From contig NZ_JALTCZ010000066.1 in assembly GCF_027008145.1 (NCBI RefSeq), positions 1 through 33,583 of the forward strand: DNA of 33,583 bases, written 5' to 3'. The stretch comes from Thermococcus sp. Lineage in GTDB: Archaea > Methanobacteriota_B > Thermococci > Thermococcales > Thermococcaceae. Within the stretch, counting starts at the first letter, position 1, and every line of letters begins with the position of its first letter. A program made the position numbers and the translations under genes. Under the pieces are notes generated by a model that searched no databases, was not told the DNA's origin, and saw only the letters and a list, made by a program, of their open reading frames with translations. Shown here piece by piece: positions 1 through 9,894 of the stretch.

Positions 1-278
1 GCCCCGAATCGGGAAACTCCGAGAGACAGCCTCTCCTCAAGCCTCTCCTCGCTTGGAATTAAATAGGCCCTCAAAAGCTCGGCCTCCTTCAGGAGGTAGT
101 CTATGTGCCAGTGGAGTTTTTTCTCCCTTGCGAAGTGCCTCTCAACCCTCTTTTCGAGCGAGTTCATGGCAGAGCCCACATAGACGTAGTAGCCTTTCCT
201 CAGGGAGAACTCCCTAGCCCTTGTCTTTACAGTCTTATCTCCCCTCAGGCGTATCACAAGGAAGTAAGAGCCCTTCAT
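1..278 (-). CDS. DUF123 / GIY-YIG-like endonuclease domain protein, 3' part cut by window edge
   Basis: Reverse complement from ATG at 276-278 reads MKGSYFLVIRLRGDKTVKTRAREFSLRKGYYVYVGSAMNSLEKRVERHFAREKKLHWHIDYLLKEAELLRAYLIPSEERLEERLS..., with the GYYVYVGSA and HWHIDYLL motifs typical of DUF123. Confidence 0.85.
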   Translation of the reverse strand, partial: MKGSYFLVIRLRGDKTVKTRAREFSLRKGYYVYVGSAMNSLEKRVERHFAREKKLHWHIDYLLKEAELLRAYLIPSEERLEERLSLGVSRFG

Positions 279-337
279 GAAACATCCTTCGGCTTATCAT
301 TTATAAACCCTTGACCCTACTGTGTCCGGTGTGTCGG

Positions 338-724
338 ATGGTTGAGAAGAGAAAGAAAAGGCCCGTAGAGGACTTCGCCTGGCAGGAGTACGAGAAGGAG
401 GTGTTTGAGAAGACCTTCCCTGCCCTCGCAAGGGAGCTTGGGGATGAGAGCCTGCCAGTAAAGGCCTATCGTGTCAGCGAGGTGGAAGGGGAGGTCGAGG
501 CTGAACCCGTTGACTTTTCGGGCTACGAGCCTACTATAATGGACTTCTTGAGGAGATGCGAGACCGACGAGGAGGCCCTTGAGATAATCAACTGGATGGA
601 GGAGAGGGGCGAGATAACCCCCGGGATGGCGAGGGAGCTTAGGGTTACGCTGGCGAAGAAAGGAGTTAGGGCTTTTGGATCAAAGAAGGAGTGGGGCTGG
701 TACGAGAGGCACGGGAGGCGCTGA
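338..724 (+). CDS. conserved hypothetical protein, DUF2095-like
   Basis: ORF 311-724; the likely start is the internal ATG ([23 protein letters not shown]...). Family name from recall. Confidence 0.7.
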   Translation: MVEKRKKRPVEDFAWQEYEKEVFEKTFPALARELGDESLPVKAYRVSEVEGEVEAEPVDFSGYEPTIMDFLRRCETDEEALEIINWMEERGEITPGMARELRVTLAKKGVRAFGSKKEWGWYERHGRR

Positions 725-725
725 G

Positions 726-1334
726 GTGAGAACTTTCATAATAAAGGCGTCGAAGACCCACACATCGCCGGACTTCAGTTTAGACGACCTCCCCGGGACG
801 AGCGGGAGGATAGATGTGCTCTGCAGATTCTTGAACAGTACCTTCCTTCTCTCCCACGGTTTTAGGAGGGATGTAAGGGCATGGTTGCTTCTCTATGGTC
901 CTCCAAATCCTCCAAAGGCTATAAGGTTTGAAGGGCAGAGGCTCAGGGCCAGGCTCAACCCGGACGAGAGGAGCACGGCGAAGCTGATAATAAGAGCCCT
1001 AGAGACGGGAAAAGCCATCAGGGAACCGAGCAGAGAACTAGAAGTCCTTCCGGGTTTATACATTAGCAACATGACGTTTGAAGACGTCGTGAGGAGAACA
1101 GTGAAGGAGTCCAGGCTCTTCTACCTCCACGAGGAGGGGAGACCCATTCAGGAGGTGAGCTTTCCCCAGAACGTTGCCTTCGTCCTCGGAGACCACGAAG
1201 GTCTTCCGGGGGAGGACGAGAGGTTCCTTGAGGGGATAGCGGAAAAAATAAGCGTCGGGAGGAAGAGCTACCTGGCCTCTCATGTCGCTGCCTTCGTCAA
1301 CATATTCCTAGACTCGCTCACTCCTCAGCCTTGA
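726..1334 (+). CDS. trmY: tRNA (pseudouridine(54)-N(1))-methyltransferase TrmY
   Basis: GTG start at 726 gives [50 protein letters not shown]..., with the SPOUT-type C-terminus [17 protein letters not shown]. Confidence 0.88.
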   Translation: MRTFIIKASKTHTSPDFSLDDLPGTSGRIDVLCRFLNSTFLLSHGFRRDVRAWLLLYGPPNPPKAIRFEGQRLRARLNPDERSTAKLIIRALETGKAIREPSRELEVLPGLYISNMTFEDVVRRTVKESRLFYLHEEGRPIQEVSFPQNVAFVLGDHEGLPGEDERFLEGIAEKISVGRKSYLASHVAAFVNIFLDSLTPQP

Positions 1335-1764
1335 GCCTCAGCGAGGTGTGCTCCTGCTTGAGCTCCTCGATCTTCTCGGTGAGCTCATCAACAAGCTTTT
1401 TGATGCTGAGGGAGAGCTCCTCAATGGCTTTAACCTTCTCCTCAAGCTCCCTTTCCCTCTCTTCAACCTCCTCCATGGCCTTTGCCAGCCTCTCCTCCTC
1501 AGACTTCTTATAGACCTCGACCTTGAGGGAGTCGTAGTCCCAGACTATCTGGCCGTTGGAAATATTAAAGTCAACGGTTATTCTCACGACATCCTCCTTG
1601 GCAACCCCCATCTCCTGGAACTTCTCGAAGAGCCTTTGGTTCAGTTCACCGGCGGCCCTGACGACCTCCTTGGGGTCAACCTTCCCCTTAGTCAGGGCAA
1701 AAAGGACGCGCCTAACCTTGTGGGCGTAGCCGCTCGCCCTGACATAACCGCTGCTCAACCTCAT
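1318..1764 (-). CDS. DUF2258-like archaeal protein with C-terminal coiled coil
   Basis: ORF 1318-1776; likely start at [24 protein letters not shown]; heptad-like Glu/Leu/Lys-rich C-terminus. Confidence 0.7.
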   Translation of the reverse strand: MRLSSGYVRASGYAHKVRRVLFALTKGKVDPKEVVRAAGELNQRLFEKFQEMGVAKEDVVRITVDFNISNGQIVWDYDSLKVEVYKKSEEERLAKAMEEVEERERELEEKVKAIEELSLSIKKLVDELTEKIEELKQEHTSLRLKAEE

Positions 1765-1821
1765 GGACACCACCAAAGTTCTATTCGCAAAAGGTGCATA
1801 AATGCTTAATGGTGGTCGCCG

Positions 1822-2456
1822 GTGAACATACCCATCTTTAGATCCCCGGGAGCGGTAAGTCCACTCACTCCCACAGGATAGTCGAGCGCTACGGCCTGAC
1901 TTACATCTCCTCCGGCGATATAATCAGGGAGGAGATAAGGGAGGGGGAGCGAACTTGACAGGGAGATGGAGCGCTATTTGGCCGAGGGCCAGCTGATACC
2001 TGACACGATAGTGAATACATTGGTTATATCCGGGCTCAGACGACGGAGGGATAACTTCATCCTCGACGGCTACCCCAGGACTCCGGGAAGAGGTGATAGT
2101 CTTCGAAAACTACCTCTACGACCACGGCATACAGCTCGACCTTGCCTTGAGATTTTCATAAGTGAGGACGAGAGCGTCGAGAGAATAAGCGGGAGGCTTA
2201 TATGCCCCAACTGCGGTCTATCACCTTCGCTACAGGCCCTCCAGGGTTCCGGGAATTTGCGACGTCTGTGGCTCAAGGCTCGTAAAGCGAGAGGACGACC
2301 TGCCGGAGGTCGCGAGGGGAAGGTATAAAACCTACACCAAGAACATGGAGCCGATTATAAGTCGAGGGTGATATACGTCAGGGGTGAGGGCGAGGGATGT
2401 ATAGGGGAAGTCTGGAAGAGGATACGCCCGCTCCTCGACTACATCAGCGGGAGGGG
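1822..2456 (+). pseudogene. adk: decayed adenylate kinase (zinc-LID type)
   Basis: Frame-stitched translation reads VNIPIFRSPG(S)GKSTHSHRIVERYGLTYISSGDIIREEIREG-SELDREMERYLAEGQLIPDTIVNTLVISGLRRRRDNFILDGYPRTP..VIVFENYLYDHGIQLDLAL-EIFISEDESVERISGRLICPNCG..YHLRYRPSRVPGICDVCGSRLVKREDDLPEVARGRYKTYTKNMEPII..VIYVRGEGEGCIGEVWKRIRPLLDYISG. At least five indels separate the pieces. Confidence 0.88.
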
Positions 2457-3181
2457 CCGTTCTTCAGGTGCTTCATCAGTTCCCTGACATCGTCCCTCTC
2501 GGAAAGGTCTCCTTCGACTTTCCCTTCACTGAGTATCTCAACCCTAACCTGGTAGCTGACTCCGAGCAGGCTCCTCAGGTAAGCCTCCGCCCTTTCCTTA
2601 AGCCTGTCCGAGAGACTCATCTCGGTGGCCCTGTCGAGCTTCTGTCCTGGTCTAACGGTGAGCCTAACTGCATCTTCCTCCATGTTCAGGGTCAGGGCCG
2701 TCACTTGGTAGCCCCACTCCCCCAGCTTTATGGCAAGTCCCTTCCCGACGCGGGCCAGGGCTGACTTCACCCCCTGTGGCCCCTCAACGGTTAGGGAGAT
2801 GCTACCCCTTCTACTGCTTCCCCTGGGGACTTCCTTTACCTCCAAGCCTGCTATGTGAAAAGAGACACCGTAGAAGTCCCCGAAGGAGGAAGTCGCCTCA
2901 TCACAGAGCTTTTCCAGGATTCCCTGGATTATGCTCTCTATGTCGTAGGCCTGAAAGCTCCTGCGCGAGGCCTCAACGTAGAAGAACAGGTTGATTTCCT
3001 GTCCCTTTGGAACGACCCGGACCCTCATCTCCTCCACGACTGCCCCAAAGGATTCGAGGGCTCCCTGGAGCTTGTCGGCGAAAAGCTTGTCAATTATAGG
3101 GTAGTAATCTGGAGGGTCAACTTCTAGCAACCCTTCCATTCTCCAGTGTAGTTTGTGGCAAATCTCTTTAAGGGTTTCCAT
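2444..3181 (-). CDS. hypothetical protein
   Basis: ORF 2444-3244; likely start METLKEICHKLHWRMEG at 3181. The upstream MRAT start would overlap the divergent ORF. Confidence 0.6.
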   Translation of the reverse strand: METLKEICHKLHWRMEGLLEVDPPDYYPIIDKLFADKLQGALESFGAVVEEMRVRVVPKGQEINLFFYVEASRRSFQAYDIESIIQGILEKLCDEATSSFGDFYGVSFHIAGLEVKEVPRGSSRRGSISLTVEGPQGVKSALARVGKGLAIKLGEWGYQVTALTLNMEEDAVRLTVRPGQKLDRATEMSLSDRLKERAEAYLRSLLGVSYQVRVEILSEGKVEGDLSERDDVRELMKHLKNGPSR

Positions 3182-3220
3182 TGAATCTGCTTTGTCCCAA
3201 TAGTCTCCCCGTGGGGGCAG

Positions 3221-3634
3221 GTGAGCAACTTGAGTGGCCCGCATCTCATAACCCGTGAGGAAGCCCTAAGGCGGGCGGAGAGAATAGCCCAAGAATATCG
3301 GGCACTCTACGGGGTTGAGTTCGAGCCTGAAAGGAGGTTCATCTCCCTGAGTTCTCTCGTCCCAACTCAAGCCCAGCTTAACGAGGCCAAGCTCATCGTG
3401 GTTCTCCAGGAGATAAAGCACGGCTACGATGCTCCCGTAATCGTCATTCCCTATGGGGAGAAATACTACATCGTAGACGGTCACCACAGGGCCTTTGCCC
3501 TCTGGAAACTTGGCTTTGGAGAGGTTGAGGCAGTGATTCTAAGACCGGGGAGGGATTTTATCCCTGGAATAGTCAGGACAGCTGAGAAGAGCGGGCTTAA
3601 AAGTCTGACCGACATAAAAATAGTCAGGGACTAG
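3221..3634 (+). CDS. ParB/sulfiredoxin-fold (SerK-like) protein
   Basis: 137 aa; contains PVIVIPYGEKYYIVDGHHRAFALWKLGFGEVEAVIL, the DGHHR motif of the ParB/Srx/SerK superfamily. Confidence 0.7.
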   Translation: MSNLSGPHLITREEALRRAERIAQEYRALYGVEFEPERRFISLSSLVPTQAQLNEAKLIVVLQEIKHGYDAPVIVIPYGEKYYIVDGHHRAFALWKLGFGEVEAVILRPGRDFIPGIVRTAEKSGLKSLTDIKIVRD

Positions 3635-3640
3635 GAGGGC

Positions 3641-6571
3641 TCAGCCCTCCCAGATGATGTAGGCCTTTTCCGTGAGGAATATGGGCTCAACCCTCTCGCT
3701 GACTATTACAACCTTGTTCCTGCCGTACTTCTTGTAGATCTCCTCTAGGTACCTGTTAAAGAAGTCCGCCGGGAGGGAGGCCTTCCCTTCAATTATGTTG
3801 TCCCCCTTCTTCACGGAGAGAGTTTTCACTGGAACGTAGCCGACGATCTCCATGTGAGGTTCTAGGTAAAAGCCCTTCTTGTAGATGTCCGTGCCGTTGG
3901 GTGCCACGTAGTAGTAGAGCACCCCCCTGAGGGTGAACTGCACGTTTTTGTAGGCCTTATCGAAGGCCTCAGTCAGCTTTATTGTCCCGCTCTCCCCGGG
4001 CTTCAGAAGTTCGCTGGGCCTGGCCAGTTTGCCGTTAACGTAGACCGGGCCGTTGGTGACCCCGACCGGCCCCTTCTGGATGAGGATGAACCGGTACTTG
4101 GTGGCGCGGGGGACATTGAGCTTAAGGATCACGGGGGTTTCGTTGAGGTAGTTCATGTTGAGGTTCTCGACAACGACCTTGCTCTCGATGAGCTTTGTGC
4201 CGTTGTATGCCTCGAAGACGAGCTTTCCATCCTTTATATCCCGCCCAAAGGCCGAAATCCACAGACGGAACTCGTGCTCTCCAGTCGGTAGTTTTCCACC
4301 GGAGAGGGTGCTGTATATCGAGACCCACGTCTTGTTTTCCAGCACGTCTATTCTGTAAACCCCAAAGGGCCTGAACTCGTAAACTCTGACGCTCGGCACC
4401 TTGACGCCGTAGTTTCTCTCAATGTAGCCGTTGTAGGCTGTATAGACAAGCTTAAAGTTGGCAAAGAGCTTCTGTGCATCCCACTGGTTGAGCGAGAAGG
4501 GGAGGGCAAGCGCAAGCCTCACGTAGTCGCTGAAGGCGATTTTTTTGTAGGCCAGTATGCCACCGTAGGAGGTTATGTAGAGGACGTAGGGGATGACGGC
4601 GCGCTTCCCGTGATATACCTTGCCGTTGGTAAGGTCTATTGTCAGGTAGGGCTCGTACACGGCGTTTCCGAACTTGACGAGGACGGTGTTGTTTTTAACC
4701 GTCATCTGGTTGCTCTGGACGTAGCCGAACATAGCGTTGCTCCTGTATTCGCCGTAGTTTATCGCGCCGCCGAGGTAAGCTATCGCCCCGAACTTCCCGA
4801 AGTCGCTCTGCCTGTCAAAGGGGTCAAGGAAAGTGATTACGTACTTGTCCTCCCAGGCTTCAAGGTCGACCTCGGCTTTCTCGTTGGTTCTCGAGAAGAA
4901 GCGAGCTATTATGTACCTCCTGTCGTAGCCGTGACCGCCGTCGCTCACTGCCCTTCTATGGCTCAGCAGGCTCGACTCCTCCCAGTAACCGTAGTCCCAC
5001 CAGCTCATCACCGTATCGTAAGGGCTGCTGTGGTTTGCTATCCAGGAGAGCGCGTCCATCCAGCTCTCGGGGACGCTGCCTGGCATCTTGGGGTTTATGA
5101 AGCGGTAATAGGCCATTGAGTTCTCCTGCTGGGTCATCGCATAGCTTGCCCCAACGTATGGCATGGGGATGAAGAGGAGCGTGAGGAAGATGGCGTAGAG
5201 GGCCTTTGTCCCGGCGCTTTCCTTCATCCTCTCAACGAGGACGAAAGCTTCTCCTATGAGTATTCCAGCAAGTATGGTAATCGGTCCAGAGGCCTGGAAT
5301 GAGAAACGGATGGCGTTGAGGAGCAGGTAAATGGTGGCAAGGTAATAGACGATTATGAAAGTTTCCTTGTACCAGTCGTATGCCCCGCTCTTGAGCTTCT
5401 TCGTTAACTTGAAGAGAACTAGGAAGAAGCCGGCCAGGGCTATGAAGAACACCAGTCCGTCGCTGCCCCTTATGCTGAAGTACGGTGCAATCTGGCTCCA
5501 ACTGGTCTTGGCGAGTTCCGCAACCGTCTGGTAGAGCGGGCTTGACTGGGTCGCCTGCCCGAGGAATTTGAAGAGATCCCTGCCAAAGTAGCCGTAGAAT
5601 GCCAGAAAGCCGATGACAAGAACGGCACTTACGGTTCCGAGCCTGTGGAGCTTGTCCGAGTATTTAAGGCCGAGCCTCCTACCGTAGAGCATCAGGGCGA
5701 CGAGGACAAGGAGCGCCAGATAAACCTCGAAGGCGAAGACGAGGAAGTTTCCTATTCCGATGAACCGGGTCCAGCTCACAGCCAGTCCCAGGAGTATTGA
5801 AACACCAAGAATCGAGAGGTACTCCTTTGTGAACCTTTTGAGCTGTGCTATCCTGCCCGCGATAAAGACGCCTATTGCGTAGAGTCCCCCGAGGGTCAGG
5901 AGCACCATGACACCGAGCTCACTACCGTTCCAGACCCCCATGTAAATCGGGCTGAGGATCAGGAAGAGGATGGCGCTGCTTATCTTTTTCCAGTTCCACT
6001 TCTTCTCGTCAATGTAAACGAGGAGGAAGAACACCGCGAAGAGGAAGAACATCATGAAGGGCCCTTCACCACGGTTGTTTCCTGAGTAGGTCTTCGTTAT
6101 GTTGGCAGTTGAGAACATAACCATTGCCGCTCCCCAGAATCCAGCCCAGTTGGAATGGAGCTTCCAGCCTATAAGGTAGACCGCTATGACGATCATTGCC
6201 CCAACAAAGGGTGGCCAGAGCTTGAAAGCTCCCAGGACGCTGGTGCCGAAGAGCGCGTGAGTGACTTTGTAAAAGAGGGCCTGCATCGTGTAGAGACCGA
6301 GGTAGCCCTCAGCTTTTATACCAGCCGGAGGATAGGCGTAGGCGTAGTACTTCGGAATCCAGTGGCTTATTGCCTGCCTGTACATCTCGTAGTGGAAGAA
6401 CGTATCCGGGTCAAGGAAGGTCTTGTAGGCAGCCGTTACATCCCTTATTTTGAACCCGATGTAGGCGAAGATAAGTGCCACAAGGGGCAGGCCGCAGTCA
6501 CGGGCGTAAACATAGGCCTTTGAAAGGCCCGGCCCCTTCTTTTTTCTTTTCTCCTTGACGTCCGTTTTCAT
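3641..6571 (-). CDS. aglB: oligosaccharyltransferase, STT3/AglB family
   Basis: Multi-pass membrane N-terminus with DPDTFFHYEMYRQ, the WWDYGYW catalytic-site signature and a large C-terminal globular domain; start MKTDVKEK at 6571. Confidence 0.95.
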   Translation of the reverse strand: MKTDVKEKRKKKGPGLSKAYVYARDCGLPLVALIFAYIGFKIRDVTAAYKTFLDPDTFFHYEMYRQAISHWIPKYYAYAYPPAGIKAEGYLGLYTMQALFYKVTHALFGTSVLGAFKLWPPFVGAMIVIAVYLIGWKLHSNWAGFWGAAMVMFSTANITKTYSGNNRGEGPFMMFFLFAVFFLLVYIDEKKWNWKKISSAILFLILSPIYMGVWNGSELGVMVLLTLGGLYAIGVFIAGRIAQLKRFTKEYLSILGVSILLGLAVSWTRFIGIGNFLVFAFEVYLALLVLVALMLYGRRLGLKYSDKLHRLGTVSAVLVIGFLAFYGYFGRDLFKFLGQATQSSPLYQTVAELAKTSWSQIAPYFSIRGSDGLVFFIALAGFFLVLFKLTKKLKSGAYDWYKETFIIVYYLATIYLLLNAIRFSFQASGPITILAGILIGEAFVLVERMKESAGTKALYAIFLTLLFIPMPYVGASYAMTQQENSMAYYRFINPKMPGSVPESWMDALSWIANHSSPYDTVMSWWDYGYWEESSLLSHRRAVSDGGHGYDRRYIIARFFSRTNEKAEVDLEAWEDKYVITFLDPFDRQSDFGKFGAIAYLGGAINYGEYRSNAMFGYVQSNQMTVKNNTVLVKFGNAVYEPYLTIDLTNGKVYHGKRAVIPYVLYITSYGGILAYKKIAFSDYVRLALALPFSLNQWDAQKLFANFKLVYTAYNGYIERNYGVKVPSVRVYEFRPFGVYRIDVLENKTWVSIYSTLSGGKLPTGEHEFRLWISAFGRDIKDGKLVFEAYNGTKLIESKVVVENLNMNYLNETPVILKLNVPRATKYRFILIQKGPVGVTNGPVYVNGKLARPSELLKPGESGTIKLTEAFDKAYKNVQFTLRGVLYYYVAPNGTDIYKKGFYLEPHMEIVGYVPVKTLSVKKGDNIIEGKASLPADFFNRYLEEIYKKYGRNKVVIVSERVEPIFLTEKAYIIWEG

Positions 6572-6581
6572 GGACACCACC

Positions 6582-8390
6582 TCATTCAACGGTAACAGAC
6601 TTGGCAAGGTTCCTCGGCTTATCGGGGTCGTTGCCCCTCAAAACCGCGAGATGATAAGCGAGGAGCTGGAGGGGGACTATGTATGGAATCGGGCTCAGCA
6701 ACTCGTCCAGTTCCGGCATCTCGATGAAGACCTCGGAAACTTTCCTCAGCTTTTCCGAGTCTCCGAGGGAAATCACGAAGGCCCCCCTCGCCCTCGCCTC
6801 CTCTATGTTGCTTATGGTCTTATCAAGGGTCTTACCGCTCGGGGCTATCGCGACAACGGGGACGTTCTCTTCGATGAGGGCCAGAGGGCCGTGCTTCAGC
6901 TCACCAGCGCTGAGCCCCTCGGCGTGGATGTAGCTTATCTCCTTGAGCTTCAGCGCCCCCTCAAGGGCCGTTGGGAGGCCTATGCCTCTGCCTATGTAGA
7001 AGAAGTCCCGCCCCCCCTTCAGGCTCTCCGCGAGCTCCCTGAGTGAATCGCTGAGTCCCAGTATTTCCTCCATCCTGTTGGGCACTTCCCTGAGTTCCTC
7101 CTCAAGCCTGTTGAGGTACTCCTCTTCGGCCGTCCCGAGGATGCGGGCAAGCTCTATGGCGAGCATCGTCAGAACTGCCAGCTGGGTCGTATAGGTCTTG
7201 GTCGCTGCCACTCCAATTTCGGGCCCCGCGTGGGTGTAGAGGGTTAGATCAGCTATCCTTGTGGCCATACTGCCAACGACGTTGACTATCGCCAGGACCT
7301 TTGCGCCCTTCTCCTTGGCGAGCTTCATCGCTGCGAGTGTGTCTGCGGTTTCCCCGCTCTGGGTTATCGCTATGAGAAGTGTGTTTTCATCAACGAGGTC
7401 TTCGAACTCGTATCGGAACTCACTGGCCTCTTCCACGATGGGAACCTTCTTGACGAGGCGCTGGAAGAGGTATTTTCCGGCTAGGGCTGCATGGTAGGAA
7501 GTCCCCATTGCGACGAAGTAGACCTTATCGTAGTTCCCTATCTCCCTCGCAACAAGCTTGACTGCCTCGGCGTTTCCGTGTATAGCGTCTCTCAACGCCC
7601 TCGGCTGCTCGAATATCTCCTTGAGCATGAAGTGGGGAAATCCAGCTTTCTCGGCCATCTCAAGGGTCCAGCCTACCTCCTTGACCTCTTTCTTTACGGC
7701 TTCTCCGGTGAGGAGGCTCTTAACGACCCACGAGTCCTTCGTGACGACCGCGTACTCCATGTCGTCGAGGAAAACGACCCTGTTGGTGTATTCGAGAAAT
7801 GCCGGAACGTCGCTCGCGGCGAACATCTCCCCGTTACCTATGCCGAGTACAAGGGGGCTCTCGTTCCTCACGAAGTAAAGTCTGTCAGGTTCTTCAGTGT
7901 AGATTATTCCGAGTGCAAAGGAGCCCTTTAACTTTAAGAGAGCCCTCCTGAGGGCTTCCTCAAAGCTCCCCCCGGATTTAAGTTCCTCTTCTATGAGGTG
8001 GGCTATAACCTCTGTATCGGTGTCACTCTCAAACCTGTGGCCCTTCTGGAGAAGCTCCGCCCTGAGTTCCGAGAAGTTCTCGATTATGCCATTGTGGACG
8101 AGGGCTATCTTCCCGGTGCAGTCCCTCTGGGGGTGAGCGTTTATATCGTTGGGAACTCCGTGAGTGGCCCAGCGGGTGTGGCCGACACCGCGCTTGCCGG
8201 GCATCCTGTGGAGTCCGAGCCTCTCAACGACTTCGTCTATCCTTCCAGCCCCCTTGAGTATGTGAAGGACGCCGTTTTCTTCAGTTACAACCCCAACGGA
8301 GTCGTATCCCCTGTACTCAAGTCTCTTGAGCCCCTTCACTATTACCTCCGCTGCCGGCCTGTCGCCGATGTAGCCGATGATACCGCACAT
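6582..8390 (-). CDS. glmS: glutamine--fructose-6-phosphate aminotransferase (isomerizing)
   Basis: [37 protein letters not shown] domains ([22 protein letters not shown]); C-terminal NLAKSVTVE. Confidence 0.97.
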   Translation of the reverse strand: MCGIIGYIGDRPAAEVIVKGLKRLEYRGYDSVGVVTEENGVLHILKGAGRIDEVVERLGLHRMPGKRGVGHTRWATHGVPNDINAHPQRDCTGKIALVHNGIIENFSELRAELLQKGHRFESDTDTEVIAHLIEEELKSGGSFEEALRRALLKLKGSFALGIIYTEEPDRLYFVRNESPLVLGIGNGEMFAASDVPAFLEYTNRVVFLDDMEYAVVTKDSWVVKSLLTGEAVKKEVKEVGWTLEMAEKAGFPHFMLKEIFEQPRALRDAIHGNAEAVKLVAREIGNYDKVYFVAMGTSYHAALAGKYLFQRLVKKVPIVEEASEFRYEFEDLVDENTLLIAITQSGETADTLAAMKLAKEKGAKVLAIVNVVGSMATRIADLTLYTHAGPEIGVAATKTYTTQLAVLTMLAIELARILGTAEEEYLNRLEEELREVPNRMEEILGLSDSLRELAESLKGGRDFFYIGRGIGLPTALEGALKLKEISYIHAEGLSAGELKHGPLALIEENVPVVAIAPSGKTLDKTISNIEEARARGAFVISLGDSEKLRKVSEVFIEMPELDELLSPIPYIVPLQLLAYHLAVLRGNDPDKPRNLAKSVTVE

Positions 8391-8506
8391 GCCACTCACC
8401 TTATCCTTACTCTTTTCCTGGATAAACCCACGGAGTTAAAAGCTTTCCTGAGGTTGTCGGGAAAAAGCCTTTATACGCTTGACCCCATCATAGGGGGGTG
8501 TTGGCG

Positions 8507-8689
8507 ATGAGGATCGACGACTTCATCGGGCCTGAGAAGCCAAGGAAGAACGGGAGAGAGACTAAGAAAAAGAAGTGCCTCAGGGAGACAAGCCTAGACG
8601 CGTTCCTTCCGGAAGAACACATCGAGTACTTCAAACAGCTCCGAATTGGCTCGAAAAAGGTAAGGAACTCCAGAGTTGAGAAGCTATAA
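8507..8689 (+). CDS. small conserved hypothetical protein, about 60 aa, basic
   Basis: ATG at 8507 (MRIDDFIGPEKPRKNGRETKKKKCLRETSLDAFLPEEHIEYFKQLRIG...); TATA-like CTTTATACG about 8468; G-rich ribosome-binding stretch TAGGGGGGTG just upstream. Confidence 0.6.
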   Translation: MRIDDFIGPEKPRKNGRETKKKKCLRETSLDAFLPEEHIEYFKQLRIGSKKVRNSRVEKL

Positions 8690-9835
8690 GGCCTCCGCTA
8701 TTACCGCTTTCTCCCCAATCTTGAAGACGAAGGCCCTCCTCTCGCCCTTAAGGTTTGCTTCGATCCTCTTCCTGAGCTTCCAGTACTCGTTCTGGGGAAC
8801 GCTCACCTTGAGGGTCGCCCTCCCAAAGCCCTCTTTCCTCAGGAAGTCGTTTATCCTGAGGGGATGAAAGGGAAGAACCCCAACAACGCTGTAGGTTCTC
8901 TTGAGGTAGGGGCTTTTGGTTTCTTCGTCTCCAGTGGCTAAAACCCTCCTCTTCTCGCGCAGGAGCATCTTTGCTTCAACTGGGAGGAGGTGGAAGAGTT
9001 CGTTTATCAAATCGGCATAATCCACGCTCTGCGGTATCTCGTAGATGTATTCGCCGGGTTTCTCGGCCCACTCGACGATGTTCTCCAACCTCGGGTCGCT
9101 CTCAAGCCTGACCCCGGCTGGAAGTACCACCGCGCTCCTCTCGGCCTTCGTGAGTGGTTCGGTGTAGAATGTGAGCCTGTTGAGCGCTCCAAAGAGGTCT
9201 ATGTACTCGAACTCGCCCTTCCAGGGGACTCTATCCCGTCTAATCTGCGGGGGCAGGTCAAAGATGAAGGCGTTGGTTTTCTTTGAGTAGGCCCTATAAA
9301 CCCTCAGGGGGCTTGGAAGGAGGTCTTCCAGCCTTCTCTCAGGCATCTCGGGGGGCCGAGCGGGGTCGGAGAAAATCACATCGGCATCGATCCTCTCAAC
9401 AGTCTCGGGAGCGAGTGAGTCGGCGTTTATGAACTCGATGTTTTTCACACCGTACTTTTCTGCGTTCCTCCTTGCGAACTCAACTTTAAGAGGGTTGATG
9501 TCGATTCCATAAGCCCTCTCAACCTTCATGGCGTAGAAGATGAGCTGTATCCCTATCCCACAGGAGACGTCGACGATGCTCCTGATTCTAAGCTCTCCCA
9601 GCCTTTCTGCCCGGTATCTGGCCACAACCTCGTGGGTCGCATAGCGGAGGCCCTCCAAGTCCATCCAGAGGTCATCGCGGGAGAACTTGTCCTTTGCCTT
9701 TATCCTCGCCCGCGCTATCCCCGCTATGAGCTCCCAGTCCTTTCCAAGCCTCGCGCGGATCTTCCTCCCGTCGAGGCCCTGTCTTATCATCTCAATGGCC
9801 CCTTTTACCCTCTCTTCCGTGACCCCTTCGAGCAT
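8684..9835 (-). CDS. class I SAM-dependent methyltransferase
   Basis: IVDVSCGIGIQLIFYAMKVERAYGIDINPLKVEFARRNAEKYGVKNIEFINADS...ADVIFSDPARP; Rossmann motifs I to IV. Confidence 0.82.
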   Translation of the reverse strand: MLEGVTEERVKGAIEMIRQGLDGRKIRARLGKDWELIAGIARARIKAKDKFSRDDLWMDLEGLRYATHEVVARYRAERLGELRIRSIVDVSCGIGIQLIFYAMKVERAYGIDINPLKVEFARRNAEKYGVKNIEFINADSLAPETVERIDADVIFSDPARPPEMPERRLEDLLPSPLRVYRAYSKKTNAFIFDLPPQIRRDRVPWKGEFEYIDLFGALNRLTFYTEPLTKAERSAVVLPAGVRLESDPRLENIVEWAEKPGEYIYEIPQSVDYADLINELFHLLPVEAKMLLREKRRVLATGDEETKSPYLKRTYSVVGVLPFHPLRINDFLRKEGFGRATLKVSVPQNEYWKLRKRIEANLKGERRAFVFKIGEKAVIAEAL

Positions 9836-9894
9836 GTTCTTAGCTAAGGGAGAGGCTTAAAAACATTTGTTGGGAACTCCCAGCGGTGCAGGAG

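Noticed and set aside
1348-1809. 153-aa plus-strand ORF ([25 protein letters not shown]...)
   Set aside because: Antisense to the coiled-coil DUF2258-like gene; the Leu-rich pattern is the mirror of Glu/Lys-rich codons.
1966-2328. 120-aa ORF as an independent protein
   Set aside because: It is a frame-shifted piece of the adk pseudogene; the Adk signal continues in other frames on both sides.
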